Shown: positions 17,478-29,151 of the stretch, one piece after another
Layout of the letters: each line of letters opens with the position of its first letter
Position numbering within the stretch: the stretch's first letter is position 1
DNA from: Lachnospiraceae bacterium
GTDB lineage: Bacteria > Bacillota > Clostridia > Lachnospirales > Lachnospiraceae
Direction: 5' to 3'
Assembly (NCBI GenBank): GCA_015057955.1
Contig: SVDE01000014.1
Span: 1 to 34,592, forward strand
Length of the DNA: 34,592 nucleotides
Program-made: the position numbers and the translations under genes
The notes under the pieces: model-generated
What the model was told of the DNA's origin: nothing
Database searches by the model: none
The model's input: only the letters and a program-made list of their open reading frames with translations

Positions 17478-20400
17478 ATGGAGATAAACAGAATGCATCC
17501 TGTGAAGAGCGGCAAGAACACCAGAATGAGTTTTTCCACACAGGAAAATGTCTTGGAAATGCCGAATCTGATCGAAATCCAGAAAGCCTCGTATGATTGG
17601 TTTATCACGGACGGCCTCAGGGAGGTCTTCAATGATATTTCCCCCATCGAAGACTATGATGGAAATCTCAGCCTTGAATTTGTCGATTACAAGGTTGCTT
17701 ACGAAGACATAAAGTACACTATTGATGAATGTAAGGAGAGGGACGCCACATATGCGACTCCCCTTAAAGTCACCGTACGTCTTAACAATAAGGAAACCGG
17801 AGAGATCAGCGAGCATGAGATCTTCATGGGCGATCTGCCTCTGATGACTGAGACAGGTACTTTCGTGATCAACGGTGCTGAACGTGTCATCGTTTCACAG
17901 CTCGTCAGGTCACCCGGTATCTATTTCACTCTCAGCCATGACAAATTCGGCAAAGAGCTGTACGCATGCAACGTGATCCCGAACAGGGGTGCATGGTTTG
18001 AATATGAGACAGATTCAAACGATGTCTATTATGTTCATGCTGACAAGGCCAGGAAAGTTCCCGTTACCGTGCTCATCCGTGCGCTCGGAGTAGGCACCAA
18101 TGAGGAGATCATCGAGATGTTCGGCGAGGAGCCGAAGCTTCTTGCCTGCTTTGAAAAGGATCCGTCCAAGAATTATAAGGATGGACTTCTTGAACTCTAC
18201 AAGAAACTCCGTCCGGGCGAGCCTCTTCAGGTTGAGAATGCTGAGAACCTTATCACATCCATGTTCTTTGACAGTAAGAGATATGACCTCGCAAGAGTTG
18301 GCCGTTATAAATTCAACAAGAAGCTCGCTTACAGCAACAGGATCATCGGCGAGACCCTCGCAGAGGATGTTATCGACCAGACATCAGGAGAGCTCATCGC
18401 AACTGCGGGAACTGAAGTTACCCCGGAACTGTGCGAGAAGATCCAGAACGGTGCTGCTCCTTATGTACTCATCGCAAAAGACGGCAGGGGCGTAAAGGTC
18501 CTTTCCAACCTTATGGTAAATATCGATGAGTTCATCAAACTGAAGGACGAGGAGAAGAAGGAATTCGGCATCATCGAGGATGAAGTATATTGGCCGGCAC
18601 TCAAACCGATCCTTGAGGATTACAGCAAGAAAGCTGACAGGATCGAAGCGATCAAAAAGAACATTCACGAACTCGTTCCTAAGCATATTACCAAGGAAGA
18701 CATTTTCGCGAGCATTTCATACGGACTGAACCTTGATTCAGGCCTTGGAAACTTTGACGATATAGACCACCTCGGAAACCGCCGTATCAGAAGCGTTGGA
18801 GAACTTCTCCAGAATCAGTACAGAGTCGGACTTTCCAGGATGGAAAGAGTAGTCCATGAGAGAATGCAGACACAGGACATCGAGAGCATCACTCCCCAGT
18901 CCCTGATCAACATCAAACCCGTGACAGCTGCTGTCCGTGAGTTCTTCGGATCTTCACAGCTTTCACAGTTCATGGACCAGTGCAACCCGCTCAGCGAGCT
19001 TACACATAAGAGACGTCTTTCAGCACTTGGACCCGGCGGTCTGTCAAGAGACCGTGCAGGATTTGAGGTCCGAGACGTTCACTATACACATTACGGAAGA
19101 ATGTGTCCTATCGAGACACCTGAAGGTCCGAACATCGGTCTTATCAACTCACTGGCTTCATATGCCCGCGTGAACAAGTACGGATTTATCGAGGCTCCTT
19201 ACAGAGTTGTTGACAAGAGCGATCCTGAGAACCCCCGTGTTACCGATCAGGTTGTATACATTACAGCTGATGTGGAGGATAACTACAAAGTCGCACAGGC
19301 TAACTCACTTCTTGATGAGGAAGGACATTTCATCAGGAACACGGTTGCAGGCCGTTATAAGGATGACACATCTGAGTACGACAAGACTGAGATCGATCTC
19401 ATGGACGTTTCACCCATGATGGTCTTCTCAGCAGCAACAGGAATGATACCGTTCCTTGAGAACGACGACGCGAACCGTGCGCTCATGGGTTCCAACATGC
19501 AGCGTCAGGCGGTTCCGCTCCTTACTACCGAGGCTCCTGTCATCGGTACAGGAATGGAAGAAAAGGCTGCGAAGGACTCCGGCGTATGCGTACTTGCCAA
19601 GACCGGCGGTATCGTAGAGAGAGTTACTGCTACAGAGATCGGCATCAGGAATGACGCCGGCATCTATGAGACATATAAGATCTCCAAGTTCGCAAGATCC
19701 AACCAGAGCAACTGCTATAACCAGAGACCCATAGTTGAAAAGGGTGAAAGAGTTGAGGCAGGACAGGTAATTGCAGACGGAGCTTCAACATGCAACGGAG
19801 AGCTCGCCCTCGGCAAGAACCCGCTCATAGGATTCATGACTTGGGAAGGCTACAACTACGAGGATGCTGTTCTTATCAGCGAGCGCCTCGTCATGGATGA
19901 TGTTTACACATCGATCCATATTGAAAGATATGAGACCGAGTCCCGTGACACCAAGCTCGGACCGGAAGAGATCACCAGAGACGTACCGGGCGTCGGCGAC
20001 GAAGCTCTCAAGGACCTTGATGAGCGCGGAATCATCCGTATCGGCGCAGAAGTCCGTGCCGGTGACATCCTGGTCGGAAAAGTCACTCCTAAGGGAGAGA
20101 CAGAGCTTACTCCTGAAGAGAGACTTCTTCGTGCGATCTTCGGTGAGAAGGCAAGGGAAGTAAGGGATACTTCACTCAGAGTCCCTCACGGCGCATATGG
20201 AATCGTAGTTGACACAAAGGTCTTCTTAAGAGAAGAAGGCGACGAACTTAGCCCCGGCGTTAACCAGACAGTACGTGTCTACATTGCCCAGAAGAGAAAA
20301 CTCTCTGTTGGTGACAAGATGGCAGGACGTCATGGAAACAAGGGTGTTGTATCAAGAGTGCTTCCTGTGGAAGACATGCCTTATCTTCCTAACGGACGTC

Positions 20401-21347
20401 CCCTTGACATAGTGCTTAACCCGCTCGGCGTTCCTTCACGTATGAATATCGGACAGGTCCTTGAGACACATCTGTCTCTGGCTGCAACAGCGCTGGGATT
20501 CAACATCTCAACACCGGTATTCGGAGGAGCAAATGAGAAAGATATCGTTGACAATCTTGCCATGGCAAATGATTACGTCAACGGTGAATGGGATGACTTC
20601 AAAGCTAAATATAAAAAGAAACTCAACCCTGAGATCATGCAGTATCTTGAGGATCATCTGGACCACAGGGCAGAGTGGAAAGGCGTTCCTTTCAATGCTG
20701 ACGGACGTGTACAGCTGAGGGACGGACGCACAGGAGAATTCTTTGACTCACCTGTAACCATCGGATTCATGCATTACCTGAAGCTGCATCATCTTGTTGA
20801 TGACAAGATCCATGCACGTTCAACAGGTCCTTACTCTCTGGTAACCCAGCAACCTCTGGGAGGAAAAGCCCAGTTCGGCGGACAGAGATTCGGAGAGATG
20901 GAAGTATGGGCTCTTGAGGCTTATGGCGCTTCCTACACACTTCAGGAAGTACTCACAGTCAAGTCTGATGACGTTGTCGGACGTGTCAAGACTTATGAGG
21001 CCATCATCAAGGGCGAGAATATTCCCGAGGCAGGAACACCCGAGTCATTCAAGGTGCTTGTCAAGGAACTTCAGTCACTTGCTCTGGACATCAGGGTGCT
21101 GAGTGAGGACAATACTGAAGTTAAGCTTCTTGAGTCAGTTGACTACGGCGAGACTAACTTTAACGCAATGCTTGCCCATAACAGCCATCCCAGGGAGAAG
21201 GAGAACTATGCTGCGCATGGATTCTCAGTCCAGGAATTTGCGGGCAGCGAGCTTGAGTATGTTGAAGACGAAAAAGACAATGATTACATTGATGATGATT
21301 ATACATCAGACAAGATGTTCACCGACGATTTCGATGATGAGTTTTAA
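17478..21347 (+). CDS. rpoB: RNA polymerase beta subunit (ORF also allows ATG 17469/17478 region start)
   Basis: ~1290 aa; [51 protein letters not shown]; acidic C-terminal tail. ATG codon after AAGGAGTGACTTTA is at 17478; the ORF track opens at 17469. Confidence 0.98.
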   Translation: MEINRMHPVKSGKNTRMSFSTQENVLEMPNLIEIQKASYDWFITDGLREVFNDISPIEDYDGNLSLEFVDYKVAYEDIKYTIDECKERDATYATPLKVTVRLNNKETGEISEHEIFMGDLPLMTETGTFVINGAERVIVSQLVRSPGIYFTLSHDKFGKELYACNVIPNRGAWFEYETDSNDVYYVHADKARKVPVTVLIRALGVGTNEEIIEMFGEEPKLLACFEKDPSKNYKDGLLELYKKLRPGEPLQVENAENLITSMFFDSKRYDLARVGRYKFNKKLAYSNRIIGETLAEDVIDQTSGELIATAGTEVTPELCEKIQNGAAPYVLIAKDGRGVKVLSNLMVNIDEFIKLKDEEKKEFGIIEDEVYWPALKPILEDYSKKADRIEAIKKNIHELVPKHITKEDIFASISYGLNLDSGLGNFDDIDHLGNRRIRSVGELLQNQYRVGLSRMERVVHERMQTQDIESITPQSLINIKPVTAAVREFFGSSQLSQFMDQCNPLSELTHKRRLSALGPGGLSRDRAGFEVRDVHYTHYGRMCPIETPEGPNIGLINSLASYARVNKYGFIEAPYRVVDKSDPENPRVTDQVVYITADVEDNYKVAQANSLLDEEGHFIRNTVAGRYKDDTSEYDKTEIDLMDVSPMMVFSAATGMIPFLENDDANRALMGSNMQRQAVPLLTTEAPVIGTGMEEKAAKDSGVCVLAKTGGIVERVTATEIGIRNDAGIYETYKISKFARSNQSNCYNQRPIVEKGERVEAGQVIADGASTCNGELALGKNPLIGFMTWEGYNYEDAVLISERLVMDDVYTSIHIERYETESRDTKLGPEEITRDVPGVGDEALKDLDERGIIRIGAEVRAGDILVGKVTPKGETELTPEERLLRAIFGEKAREVRDTSLRVPHGAYGIVVDTKVFLREEGDELSPGVNQTVRVYIAQKRKLSVGDKMAGRHGNKGVVSRVLPVEDMPYLPNGRPLDIVLNPLGVPSRMNIGQVLETHLSLAATALGFNISTPVFGGANEKDIVDNLAMANDYVNGEWDDFKAKYKKKLNPEIMQYLEDHLDHRAEWKGVPFNADGRVQLRDGRTGEFFDSPVTIGFMHYLKLHHLVDDKIHARSTGPYSLVTQQPLGGKAQFGGQRFGEMEVWALEAYGASYTLQEVLTVKSDDVVGRVKTYEAIIKGENIPEAGTPESFKVLVKELQSLALDIRVLSEDNTEVKLLESVDYGETNFNAMLAHNSHPREKENYAAHGFSVQEFAGSELEYVEDEKDNDYIDDDYTSDKMFTDDFDDEF

Positions 21348-21358
21348 AAGGAGGGAGA

Positions 21359-24300
21359 ATGGTTATGGCACAGCGCAGCGTGGTAAATGAAAACTATGAG
21401 CCTATGACATTTGACAAGATCAGGATCGGACTTGCAAGCCCCGAGACTATCAGAGAGTGGTCATATGGTGAAGTTACAAAGCCGGAAACTATTAACTACA
21501 GAACCCTCAAGCCTGAAAAGGACGGCCTTTTCTGTGAAAGGATCTTCGGACCGAGCAAGGACTGGGAGTGTCACTGCGGTAAATATAAAAAGATAAGATA
21601 CAAGGGCATCATTTGTGACAGATGCGGAGTTGAAGTTACAAAGGCTTCTGTCCGCCGTGAGAGAATGGGAAGCATCGAGCTTGCCGCTCCTGTATCACAC
21701 ATCTGGTATTTTAAAGGCATACCTTCAAGAATGGGACTGATCCTCGATCTGTCACCCAAGACACTTGAGAAGGTGCTGTATTTCGCAAGCTACATAGTCC
21801 TGGATCCCGGCGAGACCGATCTTGAATACAAGCAGGTTCTCACAGAGAAGGAATACGGCGATGCGAAGGAGAGAAATGAAGCTGTGATCTCAACTCTCCG
21901 TGTCGGCATGGGCGCAGAGGCAATAGATGAACTGCTTTCATCGATCGACCTGGATCAGCTTGCTGCTGAACTCAGGGAAGGCCTGGCAGGTTCCACAGGA
22001 CAGAAGAGGGCAAAGATCGTTAAGAGACTTGAGGTTGTTGAAGCATTCAGAAACAGCGGAAACAAGCCTGAGTGGATGATCCTTAAGGTCATCCCGGTCA
22101 TACCGCCCGATCTCAGACCGATGGTCCAGCTTGATGGCGGCAGATTTGCCACATCAGACCTTAACGACCTTTACAGAAGGATCATAAACAGAAATAACAG
22201 ACTTGCCCGTCTGCTTGAAATGGGCGCGCCTGAGATAATCGTCAGAAACGAGAAGAGAATGCTCCAGGAAGCTGTCGATGCACTTATCGACAACGGCCGC
22301 CGCGGACGTCCGGTCACAGGACCTGCAGGAAGATCCCTTAAGTCTCTGTCGGACATGCTCAAAGGTAAGCAGGGACGATTCAGGCAGAACCTCCTTGGAA
22401 AGCGTGTTGACTATTCAGGACGTTCAGTTATCGTTGTCGGACCTGAACTTAAGATCTACCAGTGCGGTCTTCCCAAAGAGATGGCCGTTGAGCTATTCAA
22501 ACCATTCGTCATGAAGAAACTGGTCGATTATGAAAAGGCAAACAACATCAAGGCTGCAAAGAAGATGGTAGAGAAACTCCAGACCGAGGTCTGGGACGTG
22601 CTCGAGGAGGTTATCAAGGAGCATCCTGTTATGCTCAACCGTGCACCTACACTTCACAGACTTGGTATCCAGGCATTCGAGCCGGTACTGGTCGAGGGAC
22701 GTGCAATCAAGCTTCATCCTCTTGTATGTACAGCATTCAATGCCGACTTCGATGGTGACCAGATGGCTGCACACCTTCCTCTTAGCGTAGAGGCTCAGGC
22801 AGAGTGCAGGTTCATGCTCCTGTCACCTAACAACCTGCTCAAGCCGTCAGACGGAGCACCTGTTGCCGTTCCTTCACAGGACATGGTACTGGGTATATAC
22901 TATCTGACACAGCAGAGAGATGGTGAGCCCGGTGAAGGCAAGGCTTTCAAGGATGTAAATGAGGCAATATTTGCATATGACAGCAACATCATCACTCTTC
23001 ACAGCAAGATCAAGATCCGCATGGAGAGGACTCTTCCAGACGGAAGGACTGTAAGGGGCATTATCGATACCTCACTCGGACGTGTGCTCTTTAACGAAGT
23101 GATCCCCCAGGATCTCGGCTTCGTAAAGAGAGAGAAGGATGAGGATTATCTCAAGCTTGAGATCGACAAGCTTGTTAAAAAGAAAGATCTCAAGAAGATC
23201 CTTGAGAAGGTCATCAACATCCACGGAGCTACAGTTACATCAGAAGTTCTTGATAATATCAAGAGCATGGGCTACAAGTATTCGACTAAAGCAGCGTTTA
23301 CAGTATCCATTTCAGACATGACTGTTCCTGAGAAAAAGCAGGAGATCATAAAGCAGGCCGAGGAAGATGTCGAGACTATCCAGAATGCATACCGCATGGG
23401 TCTTGCAACCGAGGATGAGCGTTACAGACAGATCATCAATATCTGGGACGCAGCCGATAAGAAGATTGCTGAAGAGCTTATGTCTTCACTTGACAAATAC
23501 AATAATATTTACATGATGGCTGACTCCGGTGCCCGTGGTTCCGAGCAGCAGATCAAGCAGCTTGCAGGCATGCGTGGTCTGATGGCGGATACAACAGGAC
23601 GCGCGATCGAACTTCCGATCAAGTCAAACTTCCGTGAAGGTCTGGACGTTCTGGAATACTTCATTTCAGCTCACGGCGCACGTAAGGGTCTGTCTGATAC
23701 AGCTCTTCGTACAGCTGACTCAGGATACCTTACACGTAGGCTTGTTGACGTCAGCCAGGAGCTCATCATCAACCAGGTAGACTGTATGGATACCAGCGAC
23801 AGCGACGAGATCCCGTACATGGAAGTACATGCTTTCAATGAGGACAAGGAAGTCATCGAAAGCCTTGAGGAGAGGATCGTCGGCAGATACGCTGCAGTTG
23901 ATATCACTGATGAAAATGGCAATGTCATAGTAAGAAAGAACTGCATGATCACTCCTTCAAGAGCTGAAGCAATCGTTGCAGCGGGAATCGAGAGAGTCAA
24001 GATCCGTACCATCCTTACTTGCAAGAGCGAAAACGGCATCTGCTCAAGATGCTACGGAGCGAACATGGCTACAGGACAGCCTGTTCAGATCGGTGAGGCA
24101 GTCGGTATCATAGCTGCACAGTCCATCGGTGAGCCCGGTACACAGCTTACAATGAGAACATTCCATACCGGTGGTGTTGCCGGCGGAGATATCACACAGG
24201 GTCTTCCTCGTGTAGAAGAGCTTTTCGAAGCAAGAAAACCTAAGGGTGTTGCCATAATCTCCGAATTTGAAGGCGACGCGGAAGTACGCGATTCAAAGAA

Positions 24301-25084
24301 CAAGACCGAAGTTGTTGTTGTCGACGGCGAAGGCAAGGAAAAAGCATACCTTATCCCTTACGGATCAAAGATCGCCAAGAAGATCATGATCGCAAATGAT
24401 GAGGGCCATACAGTTCACATTGAACGCGGTGAGAGGATAACCGAAGGAAATATCAATCCTCATGACATCATAAGGATACTTGATGTAAATGCATGCCAGG
24501 ATTACATCATGAAGGAAGTCCAGATCCCTTACAGGCTCCAGGGTGTTGAGATCAACGATAAGCACATCGAGGTCATCATCCGCCAGATGCTGAGAAAGAT
24601 CCGCATCGAGGAAGCCGGCGATTCACAGTTCCTTCCGGGTACCGTTGAGAACGTATTCGAATTTGAACGCGTTAACAAGAAGCTCATTGCTGAAGGCAAG
24701 GAGCCGGCGATCGGTAAGAGGATCGTTATGGGTATCACAAAGGCATCTCTTGCAACCGAGTCATTCATGTCTGCAGCATCATTCCAGGAGACCACAAAGG
24801 TTCTTACTGAAGCTGCTATCAACGGCAAGGTAGATCCGCTCATCGGACTTAAGGAGAATGTCATCATCGGTAAGCTCATACCTGCAGGTACAGGAATGAA
24901 GCTCTACAGAGATGTCAAACTCAATACAGATGAGATGATCGCTAAGAAGAAAGCGGAAGAGAATGCCATCCTCGCAGCGGTCGAAGAGGAAACTCTTGCT
25001 GCTGAAGAGGCGGAAACCGAAGAGACTGTGGAAGAGGTCGCAGAAGAGGCCGTTGAAGCTGCCGAGGAAACAACCGAGGAGTAA
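21359..25084 (+). CDS. rpoC: RNA polymerase beta' subunit (ATG 21365 also possible)
   Basis: [16 protein letters not shown] catalytic motif; zinc-binding [23 protein letters not shown]; Glu-rich C-terminus. Confidence 0.99.
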   Translation: MVMAQRSVVNENYEPMTFDKIRIGLASPETIREWSYGEVTKPETINYRTLKPEKDGLFCERIFGPSKDWECHCGKYKKIRYKGIICDRCGVEVTKASVRRERMGSIELAAPVSHIWYFKGIPSRMGLILDLSPKTLEKVLYFASYIVLDPGETDLEYKQVLTEKEYGDAKERNEAVISTLRVGMGAEAIDELLSSIDLDQLAAELREGLAGSTGQKRAKIVKRLEVVEAFRNSGNKPEWMILKVIPVIPPDLRPMVQLDGGRFATSDLNDLYRRIINRNNRLARLLEMGAPEIIVRNEKRMLQEAVDALIDNGRRGRPVTGPAGRSLKSLSDMLKGKQGRFRQNLLGKRVDYSGRSVIVVGPELKIYQCGLPKEMAVELFKPFVMKKLVDYEKANNIKAAKKMVEKLQTEVWDVLEEVIKEHPVMLNRAPTLHRLGIQAFEPVLVEGRAIKLHPLVCTAFNADFDGDQMAAHLPLSVEAQAECRFMLLSPNNLLKPSDGAPVAVPSQDMVLGIYYLTQQRDGEPGEGKAFKDVNEAIFAYDSNIITLHSKIKIRMERTLPDGRTVRGIIDTSLGRVLFNEVIPQDLGFVKREKDEDYLKLEIDKLVKKKDLKKILEKVINIHGATVTSEVLDNIKSMGYKYSTKAAFTVSISDMTVPEKKQEIIKQAEEDVETIQNAYRMGLATEDERYRQIINIWDAADKKIAEELMSSLDKYNNIYMMADSGARGSEQQIKQLAGMRGLMADTTGRAIELPIKSNFREGLDVLEYFISAHGARKGLSDTALRTADSGYLTRRLVDVSQELIINQVDCMDTSDSDEIPYMEVHAFNEDKEVIESLEERIVGRYAAVDITDENGNVIVRKNCMITPSRAEAIVAAGIERVKIRTILTCKSENGICSRCYGANMATGQPVQIGEAVGIIAAQSIGEPGTQLTMRTFHTGGVAGGDITQGLPRVEELFEARKPKGVAIISEFEGDAEVRDSKNKTEVVVVDGEGKEKAYLIPYGSKIAKKIMIANDEGHTVHIERGERITEGNINPHDIIRILDVNACQDYIMKEVQIPYRLQGVEINDKHIEVIIRQMLRKIRIEEAGDSQFLPGTVENVFEFERVNKKLIAEGKEPAIGKRIVMGITKASLATESFMSAASFQETTKVLTEAAINGKVDPLIGLKENVIIGKLIPAGTGMKLYRDVKLNTDEMIAKKKAEENAILAAVEEETLAAEEAETEETVEEVAEEAVEAAEETTEE

Positions 25085-25112
25085 GATCATTCCGGTCATT
25101 CAAAGATAATGT

Positions 25113-25158
25113 AAATGCCCCCTAATGCACATTAACGCAGTAGGGGGCATTTTTGTTT
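25113..25158 (+). terminator. Intrinsic terminator after rpoC
   Basis: AAATGCCCCCTA ... TAGGGGGCATTT followed by TTGTTTTT. Confidence 0.92.
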
Positions 25159-25171
25159 TTCTAAATCACGC

Positions 25172-25200
25172 TTTACATATATTGTTATCTGCGGTACAAT
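25172..25200 (+). promoter_or_regulatory. SigA-type promoter for FMN riboswitch-ribU
   Basis: TTTACA (25172-25177) N17 TACAAT (25195-25200). Confidence 0.75.
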
Positions 25201-25220
25201 ACGACCAATCAAATAATCTG

Positions 25221-25328
25221 TTTCGGGGCGGGGTGAGATTCCCCACCGGCAGTATAGTCTGCGAGCCTTAACTGGTTGATCAGGTGAGATTCCTGAACCG
25301 ACGGTCATAGTCCGGATGAGAGAGACAA
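25221..25328 (+). ncRNA. FMN riboswitch (RFN element)
   Basis: CGGGGCGGGGTGAGATTCCCCACCGGCAGTA...GTGAGATTCCTGAACCGACGGTCATAGTCCGGATGAGAGA matches the RFN conserved core. Confidence 0.97.
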
Positions 25329-25350
25329 AAAGGCTTTTCTTTAAATGCAT

Positions 25351-25377
25351 GCCCTGACATTTCGTCAGGGCTTTTTT
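25351..25377 (+). terminator. Riboswitch expression-platform terminator
   Basis: GCCCTGAC-ATTTC-GTCAGGGC followed by TTTTTT. Confidence 0.92.
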
Positions 25378-25433
25378 CATTAAAGCATGTCTTTCCAAAC
25401 AGATTAAATAAACATTTGAAAGGAAAGATAATC

Positions 25434-26114
25434 ATGGAAAAAACAAAACAGAGATTCGGTGTCAGAGAGATAGTAATGATCGGCATGTTCTGCGCACTCA
25501 GTTATGCAGTCATGGCGCTGTCAAAGCTCATTCCAGTAAATGTCATGGGCTTTTTGAGCTTTGACTTCAAGGACGTTATCATCGCCATATGCGGCTTTAT
25601 GTTCGGCCCGCTCCCGGCAGTTATAGTGTCAGTCATAGTATCGTTTATTGAAATGATAACCATAAGCAGCACAGCATGGATAGGGTTCTTAATGAACGTG
25701 CTGTCCACATGTGCTTTTGTAGTTCCCGCAGCAGTTATCTATAAATCAAGGAAAAAGTTCTCAGGCGCCCTTATAGGCCTCATCGCAGGAGTGCTTAGCA
25801 TGACTGCCATCATGCTGCTTTGGAACTGGCTGATCACTCCTCTTTACATGGGCACACCCAGGGAAGTGGTCGTAGGCCTGCTGATGCCGGTATTCCTGCC
25901 GTTCAATCTGATCAAGGGAGGAATGAATGCGGCCCTGACAGTACTGCTTTACAAACCGGTTGTGACTGCGCTCAGAAAGGCACGGCTGTTGCCCCAGAGC
26001 AGCAGCTCAGGAGCCTCAAAGAGGCGGAGCATCACTGTGCCGGTCGTTATCGCATCGGTAGTTGTATTTGCTTCGCTTGTACTGATCGTGCTCGTATGGC
26101 AGAAGATCATATAA
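25434..26114 (+). CDS. ribU: ECF transporter S component, riboflavin-specific RibU-like
   Basis: FLSFDFKDVIIAICGFMFGPLPAVIVSVIVSFIE; six-helix S-component plus an extra C-terminal TM; directly downstream of an FMN riboswitch. ATG 25434 follows AAAGGAAAG. Confidence 0.93.
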   Translation: MEKTKQRFGVREIVMIGMFCALSYAVMALSKLIPVNVMGFLSFDFKDVIIAICGFMFGPLPAVIVSVIVSFIEMITISSTAWIGFLMNVLSTCAFVVPAAVIYKSRKKFSGALIGLIAGVLSMTAIMLLWNWLITPLYMGTPREVVVGLLMPVFLPFNLIKGGMNAALTVLLYKPVVTALRKARLLPQSSSSGASKRRSITVPVVIASVVVFASLVLIVLVWQKII

Positions 26115-26122
26115 AAAAACGC

Positions 26123-26152
26123 TTGATTGTTCACCTGACATAGGTGTATAGT
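26123..26152 (+). promoter_or_regulatory. Candidate promoter for the lysine riboswitch-dapA operon
   Basis: TTGATT (26123-26128) N18 TATAGT (26147-26152). Confidence 0.55.
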
Positions 26153-26177
26153 ATACAAAATCAAATATTGCAATTAA

Positions 26178-26338
26178 AGGATAGAGGATGCGGTTGCCAT
26201 TAGTAGCACCAGTGCAGAAGGCCGGGCAGGGCCGTTGCTGATGGGAAAGGGGACGCCGCCGAAGGAAAAGAGATTGCAGTCTTTTCCTGGGCATGCGGAT
26301 AAGATCCGCATGACTGTCGCATTTTGCGGAGAGCTATG
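26178..26338 (+). ncRNA. Lysine riboswitch (L box)
   Basis: GGATAGAGGATGCGG ... AAAGGGGACGCCGCCGAAG ... CTGGGCATGCGG ... GACTGTCGC ... GCGGAGAGCTATG resembles the L-box core; upstream of dapA. Confidence 0.92.
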
Positions 26339-26387
26339 TATTGATTGGAATTTTATGACACAGTCATAATACTCATTAGTCCGATTG

Positions 26388-26424
26388 AACACAGCGTTAG
26401 CAGATGCAAAACGCTGTGTTTTTA
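26388..26424 (+). terminator. Lysine riboswitch terminator
   Basis: AACACAGCGTT-N11-AACGCTGTGTT followed by TTTATTTT. Confidence 0.92.
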
Positions 26425-26478
26425 TTTTCCCGATTGCAATAGATGAAAATTAATCTGATTTCAGGAGGAAAACAAACA

Positions 26479-27369
26479 ATGACAGACAATCCTATCTTCA
26501 AGGGAGCAGCAACAGCACTTATCACCCCTACAAATTCAACAGGCGTGGATTATGACAAACTCCGCCGTCTTATCGACTGGCAGATAGATGAAGGCATCAA
26601 CGGCCTTGTTATCTGCGGAACCACAGGTGAGAGCTCAACTCTTACCGACGCTGAACATAAGAAAGTCATAGCATATGCGGTTGAATGCATCAACGGAAGA
26701 GTACCGTGCATCGCGGGAACCGGATCAAACGAGACAGATTATGCTCTTGAGCTTTCAAGGTTCGCATGCTCTGCAGGCGCGGACGGAGTCCTTGTCGTAA
26801 CACCTTACTACAACAAGGCAACCCAGAACGGACTTGTAAAGATGTACAGCTCCATAGCTGACGCCATCACCATTCCGGTTGTAGTATACAACGTACCTTC
26901 AAGGACAGGCGTGAGCATTGAACCTGCCACATATGCAAAGCTGGCTGATCACGGCAACATCCGTGCCATCAAGGAAGCCAACAGCAATATTTCCAAGATA
27001 GTTGAGACCGTATCACTTGTCGGTGACAAGCTTGATATTTATTCAGGAAATGATGACCAGATAGTTCCGATCATGTCAATGGGCGGACTCGGAATAATCT
27101 CAGTTCTTTCAAACATCATGCCTAAGAAGACAGTGGAACTGTGCGACAAGTTCTTCGCCGGAGACATTGCGGGAGCTGCTAAGATGCAGGCCGATTTCAT
27201 GCCGATCATCAAGGCTCTGTTCTGCGAAGTGAATCCTATCCCTGTAAAAGCTGCCATGGCTGCCATGGGCTGGTGCGAGAACTTCCTTCGCCTGCCGCTT
27301 ACCGAGATGGAACCCGAACATCAGGAAAAACTCTTTGCCGAGATGCGCAAATGGAGCCTGATCAAATAA
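26479..27369 (+). CDS. dapA: 4-hydroxy-tetrahydrodipicolinate synthase
   Basis: GAATALITPTNSTGVDYDKLRRLIDWQIDEGINGLVICGTTGESSTL; VYNVPSRTGV; IKEANSN. ATG 26479 after AGGAGG. Confidence 0.98.
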   Translation: MTDNPIFKGAATALITPTNSTGVDYDKLRRLIDWQIDEGINGLVICGTTGESSTLTDAEHKKVIAYAVECINGRVPCIAGTGSNETDYALELSRFACSAGADGVLVVTPYYNKATQNGLVKMYSSIADAITIPVVVYNVPSRTGVSIEPATYAKLADHGNIRAIKEANSNISKIVETVSLVGDKLDIYSGNDDQIVPIMSMGGLGIISVLSNIMPKKTVELCDKFFAGDIAGAAKMQADFMPIIKALFCEVNPIPVKAAMAAMGWCENFLRLPLTEMEPEHQEKLFAEMRKWSLIK

Positions 27370-27383
27370 TGCCGGAGGGAAAA

Positions 27384-28133
27384 ATGAGAATTCTAATTAG
27401 CGGAATACTTGGCGCAATGGGCCACGAAGTTGAAAAACTCGTGAGAGCCGGAATGAGAGGCGCTGTCCTTGCAGGCGGAGTGGATGTAAATGCTGCAGAT
27501 GACGGATATGACGTTCCGGTTGTTACATCATTTTCGGATGCCACGACAGATGCTGACTGCATCATAGATTTTTCCCACCATGCTGCGACTGCTGAACTTA
27601 CAGCATTTGCAGTATCGAACAGGATCCCTCTGGTACTGGCTACCACAGGACAGACTGACGAGGAAAAGCAGATGATATTCGATGCGGCCAAAACAATACC
27701 GGTCTTCTTCGCATCAAATTATTCATTGGGAGTAGCACTGCTCGTTGAACTTGCAAAGAAGGCTGCGGCAGCAATGCCTGATGCCGAGATCGAGATCATT
27801 GAGGCGCATCACAACCGCAAGATCGACGCACCGAGCGGAACGGCTCTTACTCTTGCAGAAGAGATAAAGACTGTAAGAACAGATGCCCAGATCACAACCG
27901 GAAGGACCGGACACGGAAAACGTCTTCCGAACGAGATAGGCATCCAGAGCATAAGGATGGGAAACATAGTCGGCATGCATGAGGTCATGATAGGCACTGC
28001 AAACCAGACGATCACACTTAAGCATGAAGCCCACAGCAGAGCCCTCTTTGCGGAAGGAGCACTGTCAGCAGCGGCGTTCCTGCAGGGTAAAGGTCCCGGG
28101 CTTTATGACATGAAGTGCCTGGTAGCTGACTGA
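27384..28133 (+). CDS. dapB: 4-hydroxy-tetrahydrodipicolinate reductase
   Basis: MRILISGILGAMGHEVEKLV; ASNYSLGVALL; EIIEAHHNRKIDAPSGTAL. The ORF-track start at 27273 overlaps dapA and is too long. Confidence 0.98.
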   Translation: MRILISGILGAMGHEVEKLVRAGMRGAVLAGGVDVNAADDGYDVPVVTSFSDATTDADCIIDFSHHAATAELTAFAVSNRIPLVLATTGQTDEEKQMIFDAAKTIPVFFASNYSLGVALLVELAKKAAAAMPDAEIEIIEAHHNRKIDAPSGTALTLAEEIKTVRTDAQITTGRTGHGKRLPNEIGIQSIRMGNIVGMHEVMIGTANQTITLKHEAHSRALFAEGALSAAAFLQGKGPGLYDMKCLVAD

Positions 28134-28154
28134 CATAGGAAAGGAAAATATATT

Positions 28155-29132
28155 ATGAGATTAGGATTATTCGGATACGGAAACATCGGACGCGGCGTTG
28201 AAGCCGCAGTCAGACAGAATCCGGACATAGAATTGGTCGCGGTATTTACACGCCGTGACCCCGCGACGGTAAAAACACGCACAGGAGTTCCTGTTTACAG
28301 CGCTGCGGATGTGGCAAAGTTCAAAAATGACATAGACGTAATGATCATCGCAGGCGGATCCGCAACAGATCTTCCGGTACTTACACCCGAGCTTGCCAAG
28401 GTATTCAACGTTGTGGACAGCTTTGACACACATGCCCGCATTCCCGAGCATTTTGCAAATGTTGACAAAAGCGCTTCGGAGAACGGTCACATAGCAGTCA
28501 TCTCAGGCGGCTGGGATCCGGGTATGTTCTCAATAAGCAGGATCTACGCGTCATGCATCCTTCCTCAAGGATCATTTGCAACATTCTGGGGCAGGGGAGT
28601 AAGCCAGGGCCATTCGGATGCCATCAGAAGGATACCTGGAGTACTCGACGCAAGGCAGTACACTGTTCCGATCCAGGAAGCAGTTGAACTTGCCCGCAAG
28701 GGAGAGGCAGGAGGCCTGACAGCAAGGCAGATGCATCTGCGTGAATGCTATGTTGTTGCCGAAGAAGGCGCTGACAAGGCAGCCATCGAGGAAGCCATCA
28801 AGACGATGCCGAACTATTTCGCGGACTATGACACTACCGTCACTTTCATAACTGCCGAACAGATGAAAGCAGAGCACAGTGAGCTTCCTCACGGCGGAGT
28901 AGTCATATGCACCGGAAAGACCGGACTTGAGAATGAACATTCCCATACCATAGAGTACAGGCTTACTCTGGATTCAAATCCTGAGTTTACCTCGGGAGTG
29001 CTCGTATCTCTTGCAAGGGCAGCTTATAAAATGAATTCAAGAGGCATCACCGGATGCAAGACCATGTTCGATATAGCACCGGCAGATCTCTCAGCGCTGA
29101 GCGCCGAGGAACTCAGGGCACACATGCTGTAG
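28155..29132 (+). CDS. ddh: meso-diaminopimelate D-dehydrogenase
   Basis: LGLFGYGNIGRGVEAAV; SFDTHARIPEHF; SGGWDPGMFSISR; FWGRGVSQGHSDAIRRIPGV. Confidence 0.96.
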   Translation: MRLGLFGYGNIGRGVEAAVRQNPDIELVAVFTRRDPATVKTRTGVPVYSAADVAKFKNDIDVMIIAGGSATDLPVLTPELAKVFNVVDSFDTHARIPEHFANVDKSASENGHIAVISGGWDPGMFSISRIYASCILPQGSFATFWGRGVSQGHSDAIRRIPGVLDARQYTVPIQEAVELARKGEAGGLTARQMHLRECYVVAEEGADKAAIEEAIKTMPNYFADYDTTVTFITAEQMKAEHSELPHGGVVICTGKTGLENEHSHTIEYRLTLDSNPEFTSGVLVSLARAAYKMNSRGITGCKTMFDIAPADLSALSAEELRAHML

Positions 29133-29151
29133 GATAATGAGGATAAAAAAG

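Noticed and set aside
27273-27383. N-terminal extension of dapB
   Set aside because: Overlaps the dapA 3' end out of frame; ATG 27384 follows GGAGGG and starts the Rossmann motif.
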